Below are positions 38,555 through 45,821 of a stretch of DNA of 45,821 nt, piece after piece; within the stretch, counting starts at the first letter, position 1; the number at the start of each line of letters is the position of its first letter. Below the pieces are notes generated by a model. The model did not search any database, had not been told where the DNA came from, and worked only from the letters and a program-made list of their open reading frames with translations. A program made the position numbers and the translations under genes. This DNA is from Gemmatimonadota bacterium (GTDB taxonomy: Bacteria > Latescibacterota > UBA2968): NCBI GenBank assembly GCA_009838845.1, contig VXRD01000164.1, positions 1 through 45,821 on the forward strand, written 5' to 3'.

Positions 38555-39469
38555 ATGACTGACCCCATTCAAAACTATGCGCGTATTGGTATTGTTCACT
38601 TTATGGCCTATAAAGCTTGTCTTGGCGGCGAAGGTCCCATTTTGGAAACCCTGGAAAAAATCGCCCTTGATCCCTATTTCCAGGTCGTTGAAGTCACCCA
38701 CATGAAAGACCCACAAGTGCGAACAGAAGCACGCGACTTGCTCACCGCTGCCCACATGGATGTGGCTTTTGGCGCGCAACCCATTCTGCTGGGTAACCAA
38801 CTCAATATCAATGCCCCTGATGTCGCCCACCGTCAAAGTGCTGTTGACGCTGTCAAAGCGGGAATTGACCAAGCCGAAGAACTCGGTGCTCCTGGCTGTG
38901 CCCTGCTTTCAGGTGTAGATCCGGGCCCCGAAGCCCGCGAAGAAGGTCTCGATCTGCTGGTAGATTCTTTGAGCCAACTCTGCGACTATGCCGGCGAAAA
39001 GAATATGGATATTGTACTTGAAACCTTTGACCGCGTACCTTACGGCAAAAACTGTATTGTGGGGCCTAATGCCCTCGCTGTTGAAATCTCAAACCGCCTC
39101 AGACGCCAGTATCCCCATTTTGGCCTGATGCTCGATTTGAGCCATTTTCCACTTCAGGGTGAAAGCACGGTTTACGCCATCAACATCGCTCGGGATCACA
39201 TCGTCCACATGCACGTTGGCAATTGCGTAATGTCCAACCCCAACCACCCGGCCTATGGCGATAACCATCCCCGCTTTGGCTGCGAAGATGGCGAAAACGA
39301 TGTACCCGAAGTTGTGGAATTTCTCCGCGAACTGCTCAACATCGGTTATCTCGACCCCGATAAGCGCCCCATCTTGAGCTTTGAGGTCGGCCCAATGGAA
39401 GGGGAATCCTCGGAAATCATTATCGCCAATGCCAAGCGCGTGCTCGACGAGGCCTGGGCGCAAGTCTAA
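38555..39469 (+). CDS. sugar phosphate isomerase/epimerase-like TIM-barrel protein
   Basis: This is a 304-residue protein of the xylose isomerase-like (AP_endonuc_2) superfamily. Expected metal and catalytic residues are visible: E156 in 'VLETFDR', D194 and H197 in 'LDLSHFP', H218/H220 in 'HIVHMHVGN', and E277 in 'LSFEVGP'. This set fits ketose epimerases and isomerases that use one divalent metal. The exact sugar cannot be told. ATG 38555 follows AAGGAG at 5 nt; the open frame continues upstream without homology. It is monocistronic, with its own promoter and terminator, and cytoplasmic since no signal peptide is seen. Confidence 0.85.
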   Translation: MTDPIQNYARIGIVHFMAYKACLGGEGPILETLEKIALDPYFQVVEVTHMKDPQVRTEARDLLTAAHMDVAFGAQPILLGNQLNINAPDVAHRQSAVDAVKAGIDQAEELGAPGCALLSGVDPGPEAREEGLDLLVDSLSQLCDYAGEKNMDIVLETFDRVPYGKNCIVGPNALAVEISNRLRRQYPHFGLMLDLSHFPLQGESTVYAINIARDHIVHMHVGNCVMSNPNHPAYGDNHPRFGCEDGENDVPEVVEFLRELLNIGYLDPDKRPILSFEVGPMEGESSEIIIANAKRVLDEAWAQV

Positions 39470-39489
39470 ACGCACACAAATTACAATAA

Positions 39490-39530
39490 CCGGGCTTTCC
39501 CAAAAGAGAAGGTCCGGCTATTTTTTTATT
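39490..39530 (+). terminator. intrinsic terminator after the isomerase gene
   Basis: CCGGGCTTT (39490-39498) pairs with AAGGTCCGG (39509-39517) with two G-T pairs. CTATTTTTTTATT follows. It is 20 bp after the stop codon. Confidence 0.75.
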
Positions 39531-39539
39531 TCGATATGC

Positions 39540-40298
39540 TCAATTCCAATATTCACTTCGCGCAGGCGGTCCGGGCTTTAACGCCCTGCGAATCAACAGA
39601 CCCAAAACCCGGGTGAAAACCACCATTAAAAAAAAATTAAACATAGCAGTCAGCACCACCCCAATCAGGGATAGCTGTCCCAATATCAAACTGCCGAGCA
39701 GAGATATCCCAAATAGACCAAAACACGCTTGAATATAATCGACCCTCACAATCTGGCGCAAATCCCGCCAAACAGGCCCCGGTTCAAATGCCATCCACAC
39801 CCGCCCTTCGGCAGCAAATCGCGTAAATACAATGGGAAAAAATCCGTAAAAAAAGATAACCGTGAATATCAGCAATAGCGACAAAGCCCCGGCCTCTTCT
39901 ACAGAACTCGGTATCAAACCCAATACCGAAACCACCATTACAAAACCCGCAACGCCAATGACAGTGTATCCCAGGACAATGAGGAATAACCAGAAGCCCG
40001 CCACCCCGTAAGCCCACCAATTGCTCCATGGGGGTAAGTTCAGTGATTCAGTACCGTTGAGCGCATCGACAAAAATCCGGTATAAGTAGCCCCAGGCAAT
40101 GCACAAAAGCCCTATGGTCACAATCAGCAACACGCCCCCCATCCCAGGCCCAATTTGCCCGGTGAAAATCAGCACCAGCACCAGTGCAGGCGGCAAATTT
40201 AATACGCCGCCCGGGATAATTTTCCCCCACCAGCGCGGCGTATTAAACAGGGAGCGAAGTGTATTAAACAAAATAATGCCAAACATAGCTTTCCACAT
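39540..40298 (-). CDS. DUF4013-like polytopic membrane protein
   Basis: About 252 residues with five or six hydrophobic helices. The segment 'GYLYRIFVDALNGTESLNLP' followed by 'WSNWWAYGVAGFW' resembles the repeating pattern of DUF4013 proteins, and the match is from memory of the family. The function is unknown. ATG 40298 lies one base after the metB-like stop (TGACATG), suggesting coupled translation. A longer TTG-initiated frame from 40355 would overlap metB by 56 bp. It is the last gene of its transcript and converges on the isomerase gene. Confidence 0.6.
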   Translation of the reverse strand: MWKAMFGIILFNTLRSLFNTPRWWGKIIPGGVLNLPPALVLVLIFTGQIGPGMGGVLLIVTIGLLCIAWGYLYRIFVDALNGTESLNLPPWSNWWAYGVAGFWLFLIVLGYTVIGVAGFVMVVSVLGLIPSSVEEAGALSLLLIFTVIFFYGFFPIVFTRFAAEGRVWMAFEPGPVWRDLRQIVRVDYIQACFGLFGISLLGSLILGQLSLIGVVLTAMFNFFLMVVFTRVLGLLIRRALKPGPPARSEYWN

Positions 40299-40299
40299 G

Positions 40300-41493
40300 T
40301 CAGACTGCGTCAAGTGCCTGTCCGACATCGACAATAATATCCTCGGTGTCTTCAATGCCTACGGCATAGCGCACCAACTCATCGGCAATGCCAATTGCCA
40401 ATCGGTCTTCGCGCGCCAATTCGTAATACGAAATAGATGCGGGATGCGAAACGAGACTCTCCACCCCTCCCAGACTGGCCCCGATACACGGAATTTTCAA
40501 GCGGTCAATAAAATCCAGCGTACCTGCCTCATTCGCATCTAAATCAAAACTTACCAGCCCACCAAATCCACGCATCTGCGCTTTGGCAACATCGTGGTGT
40601 GGGTGGCTTTCCAAACCTGGATAATACACGCGCTTTACCCGATCGTGATTTTCCAAAAACCGCGCCAACATCAGCGCTGTTTCATTTTGCTTACCCATTC
40701 GCAGTGGAAAAGTCTTGATCCCACGGATCAACAAATAAGCGCAATGAGGATCGATCACCCCTCCCAAAATACCTCGATAGTCTCGAATCGCACCAACAAG
40801 GGGCGCATTGCCCAGCACAGCACCAGCCATCAAATCGTTGTGCCCCCCCAAATATTTGGTCGCCGAATGAATGACCAGATCGACGCCAAATTCGAGCGGA
40901 CGCTGGTTTAAGGGCGTGGCAAATGTGCTGTCAATAATCGTCTTGACCCGATGCCTTCTTCCAATATCAACCAGTTTTTCCAGATCGATCACATTGAGAT
41001 GTGGATTGGTCGGAGATTCGGAAATAATTACCCGCGTGTTATCCCTGACTGCACCTTCTAATTCGGCGTAATCACCCGCGTGAACAAATGTGGTTTCAAT
41101 GCCAAATTTTCGCAACACCATCTGGCAAAATTGTGCGGTCTTGCGATAGCAGTCATCCATAATCACTGCATGGTTTCCGGTTGATAGCATGCCCAGTAGC
41201 GTAGTCGTCACAGCACTCATACCCGAAGAAAATAAAATAGCGGCCTCCGCGCCTTCCAATTCTGCGAGCTTGGATTCTGCGGCATGCTGTGTTGGATTGC
41301 CGTAGCGCCCATAGTCAATCTGTGGGTTTTGACCATCTACAAACGCTTTAACCGCATGCGTATCTTCAAATACATAAGTCGATGTCTGCGCAATGGGGAC
41401 CGTCAGAGATTTTCCCCAGTGTCCCCTTTCTTCACCTGCATGAACAGCCCGTGTCCCCGAACAGGGCGCGTGCGTCTCGCACTTTTCAGACAT
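40300..41493 (-). CDS. metB: cystathionine gamma-synthase-like PLP enzyme (trans-sulfuration family)
   Basis: This is a 397-residue enzyme of the Cys/Met metabolism PLP family. The PLP lysine is K213 in 'HSATKYLGGHND'. 'DYGRYGNPT' (60-68) and 'LFSSGMSAV' bind the cofactor phosphate, and 'ESPTNPHLNVID' is typical. Family members make cystathionine or homocysteine from an activated homoserine, or break cystathionine down. Sequence alone does not separate them. The SAM-II-like riboswitch upstream favours methionine synthesis. ATG 41493 has GGGAG 7 nt before it. A frame extension to 41526 runs into the leader terminator. It is followed by the DUF4013-like gene after one base. Confidence 0.88.
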   Translation of the reverse strand: MSEKCETHAPCSGTRAVHAGEERGHWGKSLTVPIAQTSTYVFEDTHAVKAFVDGQNPQIDYGRYGNPTQHAAESKLAELEGAEAAILFSSGMSAVTTTLLGMLSTGNHAVIMDDCYRKTAQFCQMVLRKFGIETTFVHAGDYAELEGAVRDNTRVIISESPTNPHLNVIDLEKLVDIGRRHRVKTIIDSTFATPLNQRPLEFGVDLVIHSATKYLGGHNDLMAGAVLGNAPLVGAIRDYRGILGGVIDPHCAYLLIRGIKTFPLRMGKQNETALMLARFLENHDRVKRVYYPGLESHPHHDVAKAQMRGFGGLVSFDLDANEAGTLDFIDRLKIPCIGASLGGVESLVSHPASISYYELAREDRLAIGIADELVRYAVGIEDTEDIIVDVGQALDAV

Positions 41494-41505
41494 GCGCCAT
41501 CTCCC

Positions 41506-41535
41506 AAAAAAAAAGCGGAGCCACAAAAGCCCCGC
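41506..41535 (-). terminator. second leader terminator of metB, U-run abutting the ribosome site
   Basis: On the minus strand GCGGGGC (41535-41529), loop TTTTGTG, GCTCCGC (41521-41515), then nine T (41514-41506) directly followed by GGGAG, the metB ribosome site. This is a complete intrinsic terminator just before the gene. Confidence 0.8.
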
Positions 41536-41544
41536 GCAGTACGC

Positions 41545-41572
41545 AAAAAACCGGACTAAAAAGCCCGGTTTT
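41545..41572 (-). terminator. first leader terminator of metB (riboswitch expression platform)
   Basis: On the minus strand AAAACCGG (41572-41565), loop GCTTTTTAGT, CCGGTTTT (41554-41547), with the T-run continuing to 41545. The loop contains CTTTTTAG, the exact complement of the aptamer tail CTAAAAAG (41588-41581), giving a simple antiterminator. Confidence 0.75.
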
Positions 41573-41580
41573 GGAAATAA

Positions 41581-41631
41581 CTTTTTAGCGACTTGTTTAA
41601 AGTGGCTGCAATATGCCGCAAATCACCACTC
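41581..41631 (-). promoter_or_regulatory. SAM-II-like riboswitch aptamer
   Basis: On the minus strand the element begins AGTGG, then TGATTT, a variable part, TTGCA, then CCACT, an A/T-rich joint, and GTCGCTAAAAAG. These match the conserved blocks of the SAM-II (SAM_alpha) class in order: P1, 'UGAUUU', 'UUGCA', P1', and the tail 'GCUAAAA'. P1 is AGTGG with CCACT. Loop GCGGC can pair with tail GTCGC to make the H-type pseudoknot (inferred). It starts about 13 nt after the predicted transcription start and controls a methionine-family PLP gene, as known examples do. Confidence 0.85.
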
Positions 41632-41650
41632 ACTATAGCTGTGTTTTGGG

Positions 41651-41679
41651 AATGTAAACAAAACCTCCAACCATGTCAA
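41651..41679 (-). promoter_or_regulatory. metB promoter immediately after the thrC stop
   Basis: On the minus strand TTGACA (41679-41674), a 17-bp spacer and TACATT (41656-41651). The -35 box begins at the base after the thrC TAG. The predicted start is near 41644, so the riboswitch controls metB and not thrC. Confidence 0.7.
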
Positions 41680-43041
41680 CTATCGGTTGGCTTCAATCCG
41701 ATCGAAAATCGCCTTTTTTACCGCATCGACTTCAGGAGGCAACACAACGGGTTCATTTTGGTAATGCGGGCCGACACCCCAGTCCTGTAACTGATCCCGA
41801 TGATACCCGAGCTTAAATTCGCTAAACTTCAACCCGTGAGCCGTTGAAATCACGATCACCCGATCGCTTTTCTGAATCACACCCCTTTCAACCAACTTGA
41901 ACAATGCTGCGAAAGCCACCCCGGTATGCGGGCAGGCAAACAAACCCGTGCGGTCGGCACGCGCAGCCGCATCGGCCAATTCCTCCTCGCTGGCTTGCTC
42001 CACGACACCACCAAATATTTTGAGCGTTTGAATCGCCTTTTCCCGACTCACTGGATTGCCGATCTGGATCGCACTCGCCAATGTCGGCTGTGCCTGAATC
42101 GGTTCAAAACTATCAAAATTCTTTTCAAAACTCTGGTAGAGCGGGTTTGCCCTATCGGCCTGGGCAACCGCAATGCGCGGCAACCGGTCAATGAGACCGA
42201 GGGCTTCCATTTCGAGAAACCCCTTACCAAGCGCACTCACATTGCCCAGATTTCCGCCGGGAATCACAACCCAATCGGGCACGTCCCAATCAAATTGTTG
42301 CACCAATTCAATGCTGATCGTTTTTTGTCCCTCTACCCGCAGTGAATTCATCGAATTGGCCAAATAAATATTCTCCTCGCGGCAAATCTCCTGCACGAGC
42401 CTCATACATCCATCAAAGTCCGTCTCCAAACTCAGCACCAGCGCACCATTGGCCAGGGGTTGCAAAAGTTGTGCGGTCGAGATTTTGTCCCTCGGCAAAA
42501 AGACCACCGATTGTATGCCCGCCGCCGCACAATACGCAGCCAATGCCGCCGAGGTGTCCCCAGTAGATGCACACGCAACCGCCGGAATACGCGCCCCCTC
42601 AAACAGCATCTGTTTCACCATGGATACCAGCACCGTCATGCCCAAATCTTTGAACGACCCCGTATGGCTGTTACCACATTGCTTAACCCACAAATCCTCA
42701 ACGCCAATTTCGCGCCCTAAACGCTCGGCCCAAAACAGATTGCTTCCCCCTTCGTACATCGACACCACATTGTCTTCGTGAACTACGGGGCAGACCAGTT
42801 CTTTTTTCCCCCACACCGAACTGCCATAAGGCCATTCTGTCGTCATATAGCGCTTATCAAACAACCCGCGCCAATAACTGCCCGACTTGCGTTTGAGCAC
42901 CTCCATATCGTGCGCCACTTCAAGCAATCCCCCGCACGTTGGGCATGCGTAAATCACATCCGTCAACGCATATCGCCCCTCGCACCCTCGAAAACACCGA
43001 AACCACGCATTATAAGTTGTATCGTCCATAATCACCGCCAT
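41680..43041 (-). CDS. thrC: threonine synthase
   Basis: This is a 453-residue PLP enzyme converting O-phosphohomoserine to threonine. The PLP lysine is K131 in '[12 protein letters not shown]'. The N-terminal four-cysteine ribbon (C16, C20, C33, C36) is typical of one group of threonine synthases. '[15 protein letters not shown]' and 'VIPGGNLGN' are cofactor-phosphate loops. ATG 43041 has GAGG about 12 nt upstream. The open frame reaches 43221 across batE but has no homology there. It follows batE by 13 bp, so it is likely co-transcribed with the Bat genes. Confidence 0.92.
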   Translation of the reverse strand: MAVIMDDTTYNAWFRCFRGCEGRYALTDVIYACPTCGGLLEVAHDMEVLKRKSGSYWRGLFDKRYMTTEWPYGSSVWGKKELVCPVVHEDNVVSMYEGGSNLFWAERLGREIGVEDLWVKQCGNSHTGSFKDLGMTVLVSMVKQMLFEGARIPAVACASTGDTSAALAAYCAAAGIQSVVFLPRDKISTAQLLQPLANGALVLSLETDFDGCMRLVQEICREENIYLANSMNSLRVEGQKTISIELVQQFDWDVPDWVVIPGGNLGNVSALGKGFLEMEALGLIDRLPRIAVAQADRANPLYQSFEKNFDSFEPIQAQPTLASAIQIGNPVSREKAIQTLKIFGGVVEQASEEELADAAARADRTGLFACPHTGVAFAALFKLVERGVIQKSDRVIVISTAHGLKFSEFKLGYHRDQLQDWGVGPHYQNEPVVLPPEVDAVKKAIFDRIEANR

Positions 43042-43054
43042 TATAGATGATTCC

Positions 43055-43822
43055 TCAAATTCTCTCCAACACCTGCGCCTCAATCCAGCCGCCGAGGCCC
43101 GAGCGCAGGCGCACCAACAACCATCCACCTTCAACGCGTTCAATCTCGACCTTCGTGCCCTCGTGAAGTGCGAACACCTGTAAAAAGTCGGGCCCTGGCC
43201 CGCTGCGGCCAATGGCCTCATCTACCAGAATGATAGCTTTGGGAATGCTGTGTTGATGCGCCTTAAACGCCAGCATAGCCGCACTGCCCAAAAGTCCGCC
43301 CACAAAAACCACCAGCAACCCACCCCATAGCAAACGACGGACCGGCACAAAAATCCAACATACCGCCACACCGCCTATTAAAAAAACAAACACACAAACC
43401 ATAACTGCCAGCGCATTGAGGGTAAAAAAAGCAAAAATCGCTTGCAAAATCCGCGTCAAAATATTGACTTCATCTTCGTTTTCTCGATCTATCTTCTGGG
43501 CATTGGCAAATTGCAAATTCGCCAGAACATCCCGATCGCCCGGCATCAAATTCAAAGCGCGTTCATAAGATAAAATCGCACGCCCGAGTTGCGCATTTTT
43601 AAAATACGCATTGCCCAGATTATAATACACCTCACCATTATTCAGCCCCTGGGCAATAACGCGCTCATAAGCCGAAATCGCCGCATCAAAATCCCCGGCG
43701 CGATAGTGTTCATTACCCCGATTGTACAGCGCGACAAGAGCTTCTGAGGCGAATACCGCATCTACGCCAAGTATCGCAACTGCGACAACGGGGTATAACA
43801 ACCGTACTATCACCGTCCTCAT
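43055..43822 (-). CDS. BatE-like TPR protein with C-terminal SH3-type domain
   Basis: This is a 255-residue protein. A hydrophobic N-terminus (signal or anchor) precedes two or three TPRs ('[20 protein letters not shown]', then '[14 protein letters not shown]'). Two membrane helices follow (about 140-190), and then an SH3-like tail containing '[19 protein letters not shown]'. This is the domain order of BatE, a partner of BatD in the aerotolerance operon found next to MoxR and VWA genes. ATG 43822 lies two bases after the batD stop (TAGTCATG), implying coupling. The function of Bat proteins is not settled. Confidence 0.8.
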   Translation of the reverse strand: MRTVIVRLLYPVVAVAILGVDAVFASEALVALYNRGNEHYRAGDFDAAISAYERVIAQGLNNGEVYYNLGNAYFKNAQLGRAILSYERALNLMPGDRDVLANLQFANAQKIDRENEDEVNILTRILQAIFAFFTLNALAVMVCVFVFLIGGVAVCWIFVPVRRLLWGGLLVVFVGGLLGSAAMLAFKAHQHSIPKAIILVDEAIGRSGPGPDFLQVFALHEGTKVEIERVEGGWLLVRLRSGLGGWIEAQVLERI

Positions 43823-43824
43823 GA

Positions 43825-45669
43825 CTAAATACACCGCTCCAGCGCACCGATCAAATCTTCGGTCTGCGCGAACAAAGCCAGCATCTGCTCTGCCGAAATC
43901 TGCCCCGGCGCAAACCGCGCCTGATCGCATTGACCAAATACGTCCTGGACGCCTGCAATCACCTGTGCATCTACACCGCGTTCCACCAGCATAGCACCAA
44001 TCTGATCCGCTGTCAAACCAGCTGCTACACGATTGGTTCGATCTGCGACAAACTGCGACAAAGACCTGTGAACTTCACCGTGAAAACCCGCGCTATCGCC
44101 CGCCTCCATTAACCCTCTCGCCTTGCCCAAACGCCGCTGTGCTTCCGAGCGCGAACGCCTTCTGCGCGCATAAGCCACATCGCCTTCTAAACGCACGCGA
44201 TGACGTCGATAAGCGTAAGCACCAGCCACTCCCAAAACGGGAATTAGCTGCAAAAACCAAAACCCACTGCGCTGATAGAGCAACAAGCCCTGATCGGCCA
44301 AATGCATCCGGTCGGGTTTGATATACCGGATATCTCTCCCCAGCGCACGCACTTCTTCACCCGGCAACCCATCAACCGGCTGGGGCATCTGTTCACCCGG
44401 CGTCACCTGCAACGCGATGGGCTTGGTTTGCACAGTTTTATACAGCTTCTGCACAGGATCAAAATAGGCCAGTGTAAAAGGCGGCAATATCACCTGCCCT
44501 GTTTTATACGGAATCGCCACATACTCAAAAGTTTTTTGTCCGCTTATGCGCGTGCCACGCTTTCGCGTTTCCAAATTCGTCTTGGGATCATAAAACTTAA
44601 AACCCGACCGCTCCGGACGAATAGGCTCGTTAATCGCGTGCAAATTTCCCGCCCCCTGCACCACCACCTTCACCGCAACGGGATCGCCGGCTTTCACCGT
44701 ACCTGGAATCGCCTCTGCACGCATCTCAAATTTCCCAACGGTGCCGCCAAACCCCTTCGGCGCACCAGCAGGCAACGGTATCACCTCAATTTCTATATCG
44801 CCCGACCGCACCGCTACCTGCTGCGTGTCAAACGCACCAAATGGATCAAAATCGAACAGACCGCGTGACCGCCGACCCTCAACAACTTCGCAATTCACCT
44901 CAAGTTGCTCCAGGGTGTGCTTACCTGCCGTTGTCGGAAACAGCGCCAAACGCTTGAGCAATGCCGTATTAAACGCACGCCCATCGACAACCTCCCGCTG
45001 CATATTCAAACGCTGGGCATCAAACACAGTCTCTGCCCAAAATCCCGTAAATGTCGGCACATGGCCGTATTGCACATTTCGCAAATCATAGCGCGTAAAC
45101 AATTTATAAGTCACCCCCACCTGTTCCCCCACATAAACCATCCGCTTTTCGGGAATCGCCTGCAAAAACAAATTTTGTTCAATCTCCTGAATCTCTGACT
45201 GTCCCATTGACCGTCCCGTTGATGGCGCGGGGCGCGTCTGCGGGCGACCACTCCTTTTCACCACCTCTATGCGTACCTGATCGGACCGAAGCGTCTTACC
45301 TTCATGGGCCAACTGTGCCGGACCAAGCACATGGGTGCCTACTCTCTGTGCGCGAAAAGAGAAAACATACGTCGTCGTGCGCTTTGTTGTCATCTCGCCA
45401 TTGACAATATTGACAGACATTGACGTAGAGGACGTACTACCCGTTAATTGCAACCCATCAGGCGTGGGAACCTGAGGTGCAGACACACTACCCATCTGCG
45501 CGGCCTCAACCTCCACCCTGAACTGAATCAAATCGCCGACTTCGACCCGAGTCCGATCCACTGAAGCCCTTATCATCACATCCTGTGCATCAATCCCCTG
45601 TGCCCACAATAGAGCAAAAAAAACACCGCACAAAAATATCCATCTTTTCCTACCATGCATTGCCATCAT
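43825..45669 (-). CDS. BatD-like protein (oxygen tolerance family)
   Basis: This is a 614-residue protein. The signal peptide spans about 1-28 ('WIFLCGVFFALLWAQGIDAQ'). Beta-sandwich modules in the periplasm start with 'RASVDRTRVEVGDLIQF'. A single membrane helix near 'FWFLQLIPVLGVAGAYAY' is followed by a cytoplasmic tail rich in Arg and Ala. This matches BatD. Three ATGs cluster at the start (45669, 45666, 45660), and the first overlaps the upstream gene's end by 20 nt. It lies between the batC-like 3' end and batE. Confidence 0.85.
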   Translation of the reverse strand: MMAMHGRKRWIFLCGVFFALLWAQGIDAQDVMIRASVDRTRVEVGDLIQFRVEVEAAQMGSVSAPQVPTPDGLQLTGSTSSTSMSVNIVNGEMTTKRTTTYVFSFRAQRVGTHVLGPAQLAHEGKTLRSDQVRIEVVKRSGRPQTRPAPSTGRSMGQSEIQEIEQNLFLQAIPEKRMVYVGEQVGVTYKLFTRYDLRNVQYGHVPTFTGFWAETVFDAQRLNMQREVVDGRAFNTALLKRLALFPTTAGKHTLEQLEVNCEVVEGRRSRGLFDFDPFGAFDTQQVAVRSGDIEIEVIPLPAGAPKGFGGTVGKFEMRAEAIPGTVKAGDPVAVKVVVQGAGNLHAINEPIRPERSGFKFYDPKTNLETRKRGTRISGQKTFEYVAIPYKTGQVILPPFTLAYFDPVQKLYKTVQTKPIALQVTPGEQMPQPVDGLPGEEVRALGRDIRYIKPDRMHLADQGLLLYQRSGFWFLQLIPVLGVAGAYAYRRHRVRLEGDVAYARRRRSRSEAQRRLGKARGLMEAGDSAGFHGEVHRSLSQFVADRTNRVAAGLTADQIGAMLVERGVDAQVIAGVQDVFGQCDQARFAPGQISAEQMLALFAQTEDLIGALERCI

Positions 45670-45821
45670 ATCGCCTGCCCCGCAACTTCAATTTGCGTCG
45701 CTTCTGAGACTCTTCTTCTCGCGCCTTCATCGCATTGAGAATTCGAGCCGCCTCCTCGGGTGTCATCTCTCTGGGATCGGGCTGTTGGCCCTGCTGTTGT
45801 TTCTGCTGATCCTGCCCACCC
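45650..45821 (-). CDS. BatC-like protein, C-terminal end only (cut by window edge)
   Basis: The last 56 codons of a gene entering from the right edge. It starts with a Gln-rich stretch followed by 'MTPEEAARILNAMKAREEES' and a basic tail 'RRKLKLRGRR', ending at TAG (45652-45650). The pattern of a low-complexity Gln/Gly linker, a short charged helix and a basic end is that of BatC or of fused BatB-C TPR proteins. It overlaps the batD start by 20 nt. The TPR part would lie outside the window. Confidence 0.7.
   Translation of the reverse strand, partial: GGQDQQKQQQGQQPDPREMTPEEAARILNAMKAREEESQKRRKLKLRGRRYDGNAW

Noticed and set aside
43042-43221. A longer N-terminus for threonine synthase
   Set aside because: This stretch is the other-frame shadow of batE, and its Arg/Cys-rich sequence does not match the family.

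Overview
This window is a chromosomal segment of a free-living bacterium. It is dominated by one run of about 28 kb of translation and transcription genes, all on the minus strand. Metabolic and envelope genes lie on either side. Several signs fit a member of the FCB superphylum outside the Bacteroidetes, such as a Latescibacteria- or Gemmatimonadetes-like lineage: a GWxTD-family protein, a Bat (BatC-D-E) operon, strong Shine-Dalgarno sites, and clear TTGACA-N17-TATATT-type promoters. The lineage is an inference from gene content only. No insertion sequence, prophage or CRISPR array was seen.

Left flank (1-8529). A plus-strand locus holds the 3' end of a GWxTD-type gene, then a membrane/carboxypeptidase-regulatory-like protein and a TlpA-type thioredoxin that share one reading frame split by a single TAG. 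A full-length TPR-GWxTD protein follows, and its C-terminal third is a near copy of the truncated first gene. Convergent to it is a minus-strand galactose operon: an unusual GalE-GalT fusion followed by galK (Leloir pathway). greA (plus) is divergent from the gal operon. It has a good promoter and a terminator-like hairpin in its leader.

Central block (9113-38391, minus). In transcription order it runs tRNA-Tyr, tRNA-Gly, tRNA-Thr, tRNA-Trp, secE, nusG, rplK, rplA, rplJ, rplL, rpoB, rpoC, rpsL, rpsG, fusA, tuf, rpsJ, rplC, rplD, rplW, rplB, rpsS, rplV, rpsC, rplP, rpmC, rpsQ, rplN, rplX, rplE, rpsN, rpsH, rplF, rplR, rpsE, rpmD, rplO, secY, rpmJ, rpsM, rpsK, rpsD, rpoA, rplQ. The ancestral secE-rpoBC, str, S10, spc and alpha operons are therefore joined end to end, ending in a strong terminator. 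adk, map and infA are missing from their usual place after secY, and tuf2/rpmG are missing between the tRNAs and secE. Many of these highly expressed genes begin with TTG or GTG.

Right flank (38468-45821). A plus-strand TIM-barrel sugar isomerase/epimerase has its own promoter and terminator. The rest is on the minus strand: an aerotolerance (Bat) operon (batC end, batD, batE) running into thrC (threonine synthase), then a PLP-dependent trans-sulfuration gene (metB-like) and a DUF4013-like membrane protein. The most striking regulatory element is between thrC and metB. It consists of a promoter abutting the thrC stop codon, a sequence matching the SAM-II riboswitch, and two tandem intrinsic terminators. 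The loop of the first terminator is complementary to the 3' tail of the aptamer. This would give SAM-dependent transcription control of methionine synthesis.
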